Source: Clostridia bacterium (GTDB lineage: Bacteria; Bacillota_A; Clostridia; Christensenellales; Aristaeellaceae). From it: a stretch of DNA of 12,552 nt. Below the pieces are notes generated by a model, which saw only the letters and a program-made list of their open reading frames with translations, searched no databases and had not been told where the DNA came from. Both the position numbers and the translations under genes were made by a program. The stretch covers positions 1-12,552 of the forward strand of contig JAFXMP010000073.1 of NCBI GenBank assembly GCA_017530275.1, written 5' to 3'. Below are positions 6,157 to 12,552 of the stretch, piece by piece (position 1 is the first letter of the stretch; each line of letters begins with the position of its first letter).

Positions 6157-8286
6157 TTGAAAAAGATAAAATGGCTGATCCTCATCCTGGCGCTGATGCT
6201 GCTTCCCTCCATGGGAAACGCGGAAGCGGTTTATCCCTCCTATACTTATAACGAATGGGACGAATCCGTGAGTACCCCCCAGGGCTACGTTGTGGAAACC
6301 ACCATTCGAGGCGCTCAGGCTGAAGGCGGCGCGTGGAAACAGCCCCAGGACCTGTGCGTGACCGCAGAAGGGCACATCCTGCTGGCGGACAGCGGCAATG
6401 ACCGCATCCTGGAATACGACGGCGAATGGCATCTGCTGCGGGAAATCACCCAGGCCACCCTGGAAAACGGGGAAACCCTGCCGCTGGCGGGTCCCAACGG
6501 ATTGCACGTTTCCCAGGACGGCACGCTGTACGTGGCCCTGAAAAAGAGCGCTCAAGCCTTCGTGGCGAACCTGGAAACCATGCGGGTTTCGCTGCTGATC
6601 GAGAATCCCCGCAACCCCCTGCTTGGCGACGATTTTACCTTCTCCCCCGCCAAGATCGGCGCGGATAACGCGGGCCGAATCTACATCCTGAGCACAGGCT
6701 GCTATTCCGGCTTCCTCCAGTTTTCTCCCCAGGGAGAATTCATGGGATACTACGGCGCGAACAAAGTGGCCGTTACGCCCGAAGTGCTGTTCAACTACTA
6801 CTGGAAATCCATCATGACCAATGAACAGCGCCAGAACATGACCAGTATCCTGCCGGTGGAGTATTCCAACCTGTACTGCGCTCCCGACGGCTTTGTGTAC
6901 GCCACCACCGTGGCCACCAGCAGCCCGGTCAACCAGGTGAAGCGTTTGAACCCCCTGGGCAACAACACCTACCTGGCCAGGGGAGACAAAGAAATCAATT
7001 TCGGCGACGAGGAACTGGCAGTCACCTCCCAGGGCGCTGCGTCCAGCACCCTGCTGCCGACCTTTGTGGACGCGGTCGTAACCGCTGACAGCGAATTCGT
7101 TTTCGCTGTGGACCGTTCCTATGGCCGCGTATTTGAACGGGACCGCACCGGCAATCTGATTGCCGTGTTCGGCGCGCTGGGTACCCAGGAGGGCACCTTC
7201 CGCCAGCCCGTAGCGCTCGATTTGCTGGACGGCAAGGTGCTGGTGCTGGATACGGCGAAAAACAACGTAACCGTGTTCGCGCCTACCGCTTACGCCAACC
7301 TGGTGCATCAGGCGGTTTCCCTGTACAACGCGGGCGAATACGAGGCTTCCCGCTCGGTGTGGAACGACGTGCTCAAGCACAACAGCAACGCCACCCAGGC
7401 GTATGCGGGCGTGGGCCGGGCGCTGCTCAAGGAAAACCAGCATGAGGAAGCGCTTCAGTACTTCAAGCTTGGCGACAGCCGGGAGGAATACTCCCAGACC
7501 TACCGCATCGTTCGTCTGAACCGACTGCGCGACGGCGCGGTTGGCGCGGTGTGCATCGTGGCCGCCCTGGCGGTGCTGGTGAAGGCGGTTTCCTTCATTA
7601 AAAAGAAGAGGAAAAAGGACGAGGACGAGCCTCAGGAAAAATGGCTCACCCGCTTGATGAAGCGGCTGCGGATTCCTACGCATACCGTGTTCCCCAAGGC
7701 CGTTTTCCATCCCTTCCTGGGATTCCAGGAGATCCGTTTCGGCGAAGAAAAAACGTCCCTGTGGGCGGCCATCGTGATCGCGGTTCTGTACGTGCTGGCC
7801 ACCATCTATCAGTATGTGGGCACCGGTTATCTGTTCAATGAGAACAATATCGCGAATATTAACCTGTGGCTGCTGCTGGCGAAATCCCTGGGCGTGCTGG
7901 TGATTTTCTGCGCGGCCCAGTGGTCGGTATCCATCCTTACCAACACCAGCGGCCGGCTCAGCGACATCGTGATCACCGCCTGCTACGCGCTGGCGCCCTA
8001 TACCGCTGCGATTTTCATCGGCACATGGCTGTCCAATTACATGCTGCTGGATGAATTGTACGCGTCGTATATCATTACGCTGGGGATGCTGTGGGGCGTG
8101 GTGATCCTGCTCATCGGCACCATCACGTGCCACGAACTGTCCTTTGGCAGAACCATTGGCTTCCTGCTGCTGACCATCGCCGGCATGGCGGTGATCGTAT
8201 TCGTAGGCGTGCTGTTCTACACGCTGCTGGAACAGTTGATTACCTTCTTCTCCACGCTCTACGTGGAAGTCGTATTCAGAATGTAA
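6157..8286 (+). CDS. NHL-like propeller / TPR-like / Yip1-like membrane fusion protein
   Basis: This 709-residue protein starts at TTG. Seen: a signal peptide at 1-24 with a likely cut after AEA; a beta-propeller with NHL-type repeats at about 58-375, clearest at 61-96 (KQPQDLCVTAEGHILLADSG and what follows) and 347-374 (FRQPVALDLLDGKVLVLD); TPR-like helices at about 380-450 with NAGEYEASRSVWNDVL and GRALLKENQHEEALQYFKLG; one membrane helix at about 460-481; a charged linker KKKRKKDEDEPQEK at 482-495, placing it in the cytoplasm by the positive-inside rule; then a Yip1-like region at about 515-690 with about five membrane helices. The propeller and TPR part should therefore lie outside the cell. 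No catalytic motif is visible. It sits between two permease pairs and directly before the DUF5696-like gene, suggesting a scaffold, assembly or sensing role for the transport system; this is inference. YIP1-family annotation is known for such membrane domains, but their bacterial function is not established. Confidence 0.82.
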   Translation: MKKIKWLILILALMLLPSMGNAEAVYPSYTYNEWDESVSTPQGYVVETTIRGAQAEGGAWKQPQDLCVTAEGHILLADSGNDRILEYDGEWHLLREITQATLENGETLPLAGPNGLHVSQDGTLYVALKKSAQAFVANLETMRVSLLIENPRNPLLGDDFTFSPAKIGADNAGRIYILSTGCYSGFLQFSPQGEFMGYYGANKVAVTPEVLFNYYWKSIMTNEQRQNMTSILPVEYSNLYCAPDGFVYATTVATSSPVNQVKRLNPLGNNTYLARGDKEINFGDEELAVTSQGAASSTLLPTFVDAVVTADSEFVFAVDRSYGRVFERDRTGNLIAVFGALGTQEGTFRQPVALDLLDGKVLVLDTAKNNVTVFAPTAYANLVHQAVSLYNAGEYEASRSVWNDVLKHNSNATQAYAGVGRALLKENQHEEALQYFKLGDSREEYSQTYRIVRLNRLRDGAVGAVCIVAALAVLVKAVSFIKKKRKKDEDEPQEKWLTRLMKRLRIPTHTVFPKAVFHPFLGFQEIRFGEEKTSLWAAIVIAVLYVLATIYQYVGTGYLFNENNIANINLWLLLAKSLGVLVIFCAAQWSVSILTNTSGRLSDIVITACYALAPYTAAIFIGTWLSNYMLLDELYASYIITLGMLWGVVILLIGTITCHELSFGRTIGFLLLTIAGMAVIVFVGVLFYTLLEQLITFFSTLYVEVVFRM

Positions 8287-8294
8287 GGGGGTGG
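8287..8294 (+). promoter_or_regulatory. Ribosome binding site; start likely ATG 8299 rather than GTG 8296
   Basis: A GGGGGTGG stretch follows the TAA of the upstream gene. GTG at 8296 lies only one base after it, whereas ATG 8299 has about four to five bases of spacing, so ATG is preferred. The difference is a single residue. Confidence 0.5.
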
Positions 8295-8298
8295 TGTG

Positions 8299-10503
8299 AT
8301 GCTGAAAAGAATCTTAACGGCGCTGATCGTTTCGCTGTGTCTGCTTATGCCCGCCGCCGCTTTGGGCGAATGGGAAAACGTAGCGGAAAACGAACGGTTT
8401 ACCCTGTGCTATGACCCCCAGGAAAGCCAGATCATGCTGAAGGACGCGCTAACCAATGCGGAATGGCGCTCCACCCCGGCGGACATTGACCAGGACAAAA
8501 TCGCTTCCGGTATGAATAAAATCAACCGGCAAAGCGACCTGATCATTACCTATCACAATCCCACCTATGTGACCAACCAGGTAAACAGCTATACCGGGTC
8601 TATCAAAAACGGCGATTTCACCTGGGAGAAAATCGAAAACGGCATTGAGATCCGTTACTTCTTCCCCAAGCAGGGCTTCCTGATTCCCGTGCGCTACGTG
8701 CTGGAAAAGGACGGCCTGAAGGCGTCCGTCCTCAGCGAGCAGATTCGGGAAGACCTGTGGACGCTGTCGGAGGACCCGGAGGAAATCGAGAAAGCCTCCG
8801 CCAAAAAAGAAAAGCTGTCCGTCATGACCGTTTCCCTGCTGCCCTTCATGGGCGCGGCCGGGGCGCAGGACGAAGGCTATCTGGTGGTGCCGGATGGCAG
8901 CGGGGCGCTGATTCACTTCAACAACGGGCGCGGCGACACCGCCGTGTACCAGCAGGACGTATTCGGCCGTGACAGCACGCTGAGCGTGAAAAGAGCGGCT
9001 ACCAAAACGTATCAGGTCAATATGCCGCTGTACGGCATGGTGAAAAACGGTCTGGGCCTGATGGCGGTGGTGGAGCAGGGCGAATACCAGGCGCAGTTGA
9101 ACGCCGCCGTAGCGGGCCAGCTGACCGGTTATAACAACGCCTATTTCACCGTCACCTATATCAGCATGGAGAGCAACACCCTGATGGCGGGCTCCAGCAG
9201 CAGCAAAAGCGTGACCCTGGCCGCCAACACCTTCCGGGATATGGGCGATTTCATCGTTCACTATTATCTGCTGGATAAAGAAAACGCCACTTACGCCGAC
9301 ATCGCCGCGACCTACCGGGATCAGATGGGGCTTCAGGATGTGAAGGCGGAGCATATTACCTCCACGCAGCTGAAAATGGTGGCGTCCATCCCCTCCATCA
9401 AAACCTTCATCGGCATTCCCTACAACAGCGTTACCGTGCTGACCAGCTACAAGGAAGCGGCCCAGGCCCTTGAAAGCCTGAACGCCGCCGGAGTGAAAGG
9501 CGCGTCGCTTCATTACACAGGATGGTCCAATCAATCCGTGAAGGGGAAAATGGTCACCGGTCTGGCCCTGGATAACCGGCTGGATGGGAAGAGCGGTTTC
9601 GATCAGCTGCTCAAAACCGCTGAAAGCACGAATTCAAGCGTGTCTCTGGCTGTGGATCTGGTGAACCTGTACAAAAACGGCAACGGCTACTGGTCCCTGT
9701 TCTCCGCCACGGACAACGTAAACAGCACGGCGCGGCAGATGAACGAATATCACATGAGCACAGGCGTCAAGGATCCCTCCGGCAACACCTGGTATCTGCT
9801 GAGCCCGGATGTGGTGCCCGATGCCAGCGGCAAGCTTGCCAACGGCATGGCGGGAACCAAGGTGGGCGTTTCCCTGACCTCGCTCGCCAATACCGTTTAT
9901 TCCAGCCTGGGCAAGAACGGCATTTCCCGCACCCAGGCGGGCGCGTACTGGAAGCAGTCGCTGGAGGCGCTGCACAGCAAAATCCCGTACCTGACGGCTG
10001 AAACGCCCAACGCTTACGCGTTCCCCTATCTCCAGCAGGCGGACGACGCGCCCATGGCCTCCAGCCGCTTTGACGTGATGGATACCGATATTCCCTTCTA
10101 CCAGCTGGTGGCTCATGGCGCGATGGTCATGTATACCGAGCCGCTCAACGAACGGGGAAGCACGGATACCGCTATCCTGCGCATGGCGGAATACGGCCTG
10201 TACCCCTCCTGGCGGCTGATTGCCAGGGACCCGGCGCTGCTGTCCGGCACGGACGGGGCGGATTGGTTCGCCATGTCGCTGAGCACCTGGCAGGAGGACG
10301 TGGTCCGCATCGCCAAGCAAATGGAAGCGCTGGCTCCCTACGCGGCCCTGCGGATGATCGGCCATGAACGGATCAACGCCAATGTTTCTATCACCACCTA
10401 TGAAAACGGCGACCGGGTTTTCGTCAATTACGGAAAAACGGACGCCACGGTGGAGGGTGTCACTGTTCCGGCACAGAGCTTCACGATCAAGGAGGTGGAT
10501 TAA
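8299..10503 (+). CDS. Secreted DUF5696-like protein, probable TIM-barrel hydrolase-like
   Basis: The 734-residue product has a signal peptide (about 1-23, basic MLKR, hydrophobic core, cut probably after ALG) and no lipobox or further membrane helix, so it should be released or loosely held outside the cell. Seen: an N-terminal beta-rich half (about 25-330) with VVPDGSGALIHFNNGRGD at about 196-213, which I recall as characteristic of DUF5696 proteins; an alternating beta/alpha region at about 355-690 resembling a TIM barrel (GASLHYTGWSN near 401, VSLAVDLVNLY near 448, LTAETPNAYAFPYL near 565, MDTDIPFYQLVAHG near 594); and a short C-terminal beta domain at about 695-734 with YENGDRVFVNYG, as in the tail of many glycosidases. 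Candidate catalytic acids are Asp452, Glu568, Asp595, Asp597 and Glu614, but none is proved. It lies 12 bases after the Yip1-fusion gene and directly abuts the next permease gene. An extracellular glycosidase or glycan-binding role is inference; the family name is from memory. Confidence 0.7.
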   Translation: MLKRILTALIVSLCLLMPAAALGEWENVAENERFTLCYDPQESQIMLKDALTNAEWRSTPADIDQDKIASGMNKINRQSDLIITYHNPTYVTNQVNSYTGSIKNGDFTWEKIENGIEIRYFFPKQGFLIPVRYVLEKDGLKASVLSEQIREDLWTLSEDPEEIEKASAKKEKLSVMTVSLLPFMGAAGAQDEGYLVVPDGSGALIHFNNGRGDTAVYQQDVFGRDSTLSVKRAATKTYQVNMPLYGMVKNGLGLMAVVEQGEYQAQLNAAVAGQLTGYNNAYFTVTYISMESNTLMAGSSSSKSVTLAANTFRDMGDFIVHYYLLDKENATYADIAATYRDQMGLQDVKAEHITSTQLKMVASIPSIKTFIGIPYNSVTVLTSYKEAAQALESLNAAGVKGASLHYTGWSNQSVKGKMVTGLALDNRLDGKSGFDQLLKTAESTNSSVSLAVDLVNLYKNGNGYWSLFSATDNVNSTARQMNEYHMSTGVKDPSGNTWYLLSPDVVPDASGKLANGMAGTKVGVSLTSLANTVYSSLGKNGISRTQAGAYWKQSLEALHSKIPYLTAETPNAYAFPYLQQADDAPMASSRFDVMDTDIPFYQLVAHGAMVMYTEPLNERGSTDTAILRMAEYGLYPSWRLIARDPALLSGTDGADWFAMSLSTWQEDVVRIAKQMEALAPYAALRMIGHERINANVSITTYENGDRVFVNYGKTDATVEGVTVPAQSFTIKEVD
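10489..10497 (+). promoter_or_regulatory. Ribosome binding site inside the end of the preceding gene
   Basis: AAGGAGGTG lies within the last codons of the DUF5696-like gene, whose TAA (10501-10503) is followed with no gap by ATG 10504. This zero-gap junction implies coupled translation of the secreted protein and the third permease. Confidence 0.7.
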
Positions 10504-11397
10504 ATGAAGCTGGGTTCAAAAATTGGCTATGAGACGAAGCGAAAATGGTATGGCTTTACGTTCATCCTCCCCTGGCTGATCGGATGCATCCTGTTCTTCC
10601 TGACGCCCATGTACCAATCCTTTCGCTATGCCTTCCAATCTTTGGAGGCGACCCCCACGGGGTTTGCCGCCACGGAAGTGGGCTTTGAAAACTTCTCCAG
10701 CCTCTTCTTTAAGGATACCACTTTCCTGCCTGACCTGGTGGGTTCCCTGGGCGATCTGATCCAGGTGCCGCTGATCCTGGTTTACAGCCTGTTCTTCGCC
10801 ATCCTGATCAAGGGCAAATTCCCAGGCCGGACCTTCATGCGGGCCGTGGCTTTCATGCCGGTCATCATCGGCTCCGGCGTGCTGATGCAGATTCTGAAAG
10901 AGGATGTGTTCGCCTCCGGCGCCCGCGGCGGCTCCGCCGACACCTACCTCTTTTCCGCGGGCAACATTCCCGCGCTGCTCACCTCCATGGGCATGGGCAC
11001 CGGCGTGGTGAATTTCGTCAATCAGGTCATCAGCCGGGTATTCGATCTGACCTGGCGTTCCGGCGTGCAGATCATGCTGTTCCTGGCGGGGCTGCACGGC
11101 ATTCCCGATTATCTGTATGAGGCTTCGGGCCTGGAGGGCGCGGGCAGCTTCGCCCAGTTCTGGAAGGTCACGCTGCCCATGCTGACGCCCATGATCCTGC
11201 TGAACACCATTTATTCCGTCATCGATATGATGAACGACTATGGCAACGCTATCATCCGAAGTATCAACAACACCATGTTCAGCTTGTTCAAATTCGGTTA
11301 TGCCAGCGCTATGTCGGTGGTTTACTTCCTGGTGATTATCATCATCCTGGGCCTGGTCGCGCTGCTGCTGCGCCGGTTCATCATCTATCAGGAATAA
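10504..11397 (+). CDS. Sugar ABC transporter permease, MalF/LplB type (pair 2)
   Basis: The 297-residue membrane protein has a basic N-terminus, a first helix at about 17-38 (FTFILPWLIGCILFFLTP) and the TPMYQSFRYAF continuation common in MalF/LplB-like permeases. More helices fall at about 83-103, 114-131, 186-200, 228-246 and 270-290. The EAA loop is at about 206-226 (EASGLEGAGSF, then TLPMLTP); the usual Asp-Gly of this loop is Glu-Gly here (Glu211), a mild departure. It is only distantly similar to the MalF-type protein of pair 1, so the two pairs are not a recent duplication. Translation is tightly linked to the DUF5696-like gene, hinting that the two products serve the same substrate. 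Confidence 0.92.
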   Translation: MKLGSKIGYETKRKWYGFTFILPWLIGCILFFLTPMYQSFRYAFQSLEATPTGFAATEVGFENFSSLFFKDTTFLPDLVGSLGDLIQVPLILVYSLFFAILIKGKFPGRTFMRAVAFMPVIIGSGVLMQILKEDVFASGARGGSADTYLFSAGNIPALLTSMGMGTGVVNFVNQVISRVFDLTWRSGVQIMLFLAGLHGIPDYLYEASGLEGAGSFAQFWKVTLPMLTPMILLNTIYSVIDMMNDYGNAIIRSINNTMFSLFKFGYASAMSVVYFLVIIIILGLVALLLRRFIIYQE

Positions 11398-11406
11398 GAA
11401 GGGAGG
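11398..11406 (+). promoter_or_regulatory. Ribosome binding site of the fourth permease gene
   Basis: GAAGGGAGG follows the TAA of the preceding permease gene and lies nine bases before ATG 11416. Confidence 0.55.
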
Positions 11407-11415
11407 CGAGGATAA

Positions 11416-12399
11416 ATGACAGCATTTACCAAGAGCCGTCCAAAGCAAAAAATGGACGCCAAAACCCGCCGCCGCAAAATCGGTCATGTGCTGGGCCGCA
11501 TCATTTTCTATCTGGTGTGCGCCTGCCTGGCCTATCAGCTGCTTTACCCGGTGCTGTATATGACCTCCATGGCTATCCGCAATCCCAACGACATCAACGA
11601 TCCTTCTATCGTATGGATTCCCAAGCATTTTACGCTGGATAATTTCGGGGACGCGCTTAAATCCATGAACTACTGGAAGTCCTTCGGCGTCAGCATGACG
11701 CTGAGCGTCGTCTGCGGGTTCTTTGACGTATTTTCCTGCGCCATAGCAGCGTATGGCTTTGCCCGGTTCAAATTCCCGGGCAAAAACATCCTGTTCCTGA
11801 TCGTGGTGTTCACCATCGTGGTGCCCTCCCAGACCCTGATCCTGCCTCTGTACTCCCGCTGGCGCTACGCCAGCTTCGGCGGACTGGCGCAGCTGCTGAC
11901 GGGGAAGGAATCCATCAATCTGATCGGCACGCTGTGGCCCATGATCATTCCTTCCATGCTGGCTATGGGCGTGCGCAGCGGATTGTATATCTTCATCTAC
12001 CGGCAGTTCTTCATGGGCCTGCCCATCGCGCTGGAGGACGCCGCCTATATGGACGGCGCCGGTCCCTACCGCACCTTCTTCAGCATCATGCTTCCCAACG
12101 TAAAGAACGCCATCATCACCGTTTTCCTGTTCTCCTTCGTCTGGAACTGGGGCGAGTATTACCTGTCCAAGCAATTCTTAGGCTCGGATAACCGTTCCAT
12201 CATGACGGCCCTTTCCATGCTGCGAATGGATTTGTCCCAGGTATCGGCCCTGGCGGGCGTGCAGCTGGGCACCAATCCGGAAAAAATCGTCACCCGGATG
12301 CAGGCGGGCTGCTTGCTGACCGCCGCCCCCATGCTGCTGGTGTTCATCTTCACCCAGCGCTTCCTGGCCGATTCCATCGAGCACATCGGCATCAAGTAA
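11416..12399 (+). CDS. Sugar ABC transporter permease, MalG/YtcP type (pair 2)
   Basis: The 327-residue product is longer than the usual 275-300. Its extra length is a basic cytoplasmic N-terminus (about 1-28, rich in Lys/Arg) and an insertion near residues 150-168 between membrane helices. Helices are visible at about 29-53, 90-115, 124-145, 170-195, 230-245 and 298-316. The EAA loop at about 207-227 is well kept (EDAAYMDGAGPY, then MLPNVKNA), and FKFPGKN at about 118-124 matches the signature in the other MalG-type subunit of the window. It should pair with the MalF-type protein encoded 18 bases upstream. It ends 105 bases before the next gene, the only sizeable gap in the operon. Confidence 0.93.
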   Translation: MTAFTKSRPKQKMDAKTRRRKIGHVLGRIIFYLVCACLAYQLLYPVLYMTSMAIRNPNDINDPSIVWIPKHFTLDNFGDALKSMNYWKSFGVSMTLSVVCGFFDVFSCAIAAYGFARFKFPGKNILFLIVVFTIVVPSQTLILPLYSRWRYASFGGLAQLLTGKESINLIGTLWPMIIPSMLAMGVRSGLYIFIYRQFFMGLPIALEDAAYMDGAGPYRTFFSIMLPNVKNAIITVFLFSFVWNWGEYYLSKQFLGSDNRSIMTALSMLRMDLSQVSALAGVQLGTNPEKIVTRMQAGCLLTAAPMLLVFIFTQRFLADSIEHIGIK

Positions 12400-12504
12400 T
12401 CGCCTCCGCATGCGGCAGCGCGAAAGAAAAACCTCTCCCCCTTTTCCACGGATCCACGGCGGAATGCCTGATCAATATTCTAATCTCTTTAAGGAGGTAT
12501 CCCC
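12400..12504 (+). other. 105-base leader before the last gene, with a palindrome
   Basis: Just after the stop codon is an imperfect 20-base inverted repeat (12401-12420) centred on the perfect palindrome CCGCATGCGG (12406-12415). It lacks a following run of T, so it is not a standard terminator; it could be a small hairpin that protects or attenuates the message, an operator, or chance. A pyrimidine-rich tract follows (about 12431-12447); ACCTCT inside it could pair with the GGAGGT of the downstream ribosome binding site, with one wobble pair. I found no convincing promoter. Confidence 0.35.
12491..12498 (+). promoter_or_regulatory. Ribosome binding site of the last, truncated gene
   Basis: AAGGAGGT lies six bases before ATG 12505, one of the strongest ribosome binding sites in the window, consistent with high expression of a binding protein. 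Confidence 0.75.
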
Positions 12505-12552
12505 ATGAAAAAGTTCCTGGCTTCTCTTCTGGCCCTGGTGATGCTCCTGAGC
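12505..12552 (+). CDS. Start of an exported protein, cut by the window end; probably a second solute-binding protein
   Basis: Only sixteen codons are present: MKKFLASLLALVMLLS, a basic then hydrophobic stretch typical of a Gram-positive signal peptide, possibly a lipoprotein one although no cysteine is reached. Its place after the second permease pair, and its strong ribosome binding site, suggest the binding protein for that pair; the sequence itself does not show this. Confidence 0.7.
   Translation, partial: MKKFLASLLALVMLLS

Noticed and set aside
5233..8133. A 966-codon open frame on the minus strand
   Set aside because: It lies fully opposite a MalG-type permease and the NHL-TPR-Yip1 gene, both with strong motifs and ribosome binding sites. 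Its translation is rich in His, Gln and Gly with no recognisable domain, as expected for an antisense shadow in GC-rich coding DNA.
10516..12174. A 552-codon open frame on the minus strand
   Set aside because: It is antisense to two clear permeases with EAA loops. Its translation lacks membrane helices or motifs and is full of His, Gln and Asp.
4336..12399. Recent duplication of the permease pair
   Set aside because: The two MalF-type proteins and the two MalG-type proteins share only family signatures such as the EAA loop and K/R-FPGKN; their N-termini, loops and lengths differ, so the duplication, if any, is old.
12401..12420. A rho-independent terminator after the fourth permease gene
   Set aside because: The inverted repeat has almost no loop, two mismatches, and no following T run; the next bases are purine-rich, then C-rich. 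It is listed only as a palindrome.
12476..12486. A -10-like TATTCTAATCT before the last gene
   Set aside because: No acceptable -35 box lies about 17 bases upstream, and the start of transcription would fall in the ribosome binding site.

Overview
The window reads as one tightly packed, co-directional carbohydrate-uptake operon, with every supported gene on the + strand. Strong AGGAGG-type ribosome binding sites, GTG and TTG starts beside ATG, a GC-rich but not extreme base composition, and MalF/MalG-type sugar permeases without a local ATPase suggest a Gram-positive Bacillota, most likely a high-GC gut- or rumen-type Clostridia. The taxonomic guess is inference; there is no rRNA or marker gene here.

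Layout: (1) bases 1-30 are probably the last codons of an upstream gene whose TGA overlaps the next start as GTGA. (2) 27-1418 encodes a cytosolic GH32-like (clan GH-J) five-bladed propeller hydrolase with a C-terminal beta-sandwich. (3) 1441-4278 encodes a very large surface-anchored solute-binding protein: transmembrane anchor, two carbohydrate-binding-like beta-sandwiches, a helical section, then a family 1 solute-binding domain. (4) 4336-5238 and 5251-6141 are a MalF-type and MalG-type permease pair. (5) 6157-8286 encodes an unusual fusion: signal peptide, NHL-like beta-propeller, TPR-like helices, one transmembrane helix, basic cytoplasmic linker and a Yip1-like multi-pass domain. (6) 8299-10503 encodes a large secreted protein that looks like a DUF5696-type, TIM-barrel hydrolase-like protein. 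(7) 10504-11397 and 11416-12399 are a second, clearly different MalF/MalG-type permease pair. (8) From 12505 a signal peptide begins and runs off the window; a second solute-binding lipoprotein is the obvious guess.

How they may work together (inference): the membrane-tethered binding protein holds a glycan at the surface, the secreted DUF5696-like protein may trim it or bind it, the two permease pairs import products using an ATPase encoded elsewhere (MsmK-like sharing is known in Bacillota), and the GH32-like enzyme acts on the imported sugar in the cytoplasm. The NHL-TPR-Yip1 protein sits between the two transport modules and may organise or sense the complex; its role is unknown. Gaps between genes are 0-57 bases except for a 105-base leader before the last gene. 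No regulator, mobile element, RNA gene or CRISPR array was seen, and no stretch over 300 bases lacks a gene. The most interesting content is the pairing of the two transport modules around the two uncharacterised extracytoplasmic proteins.
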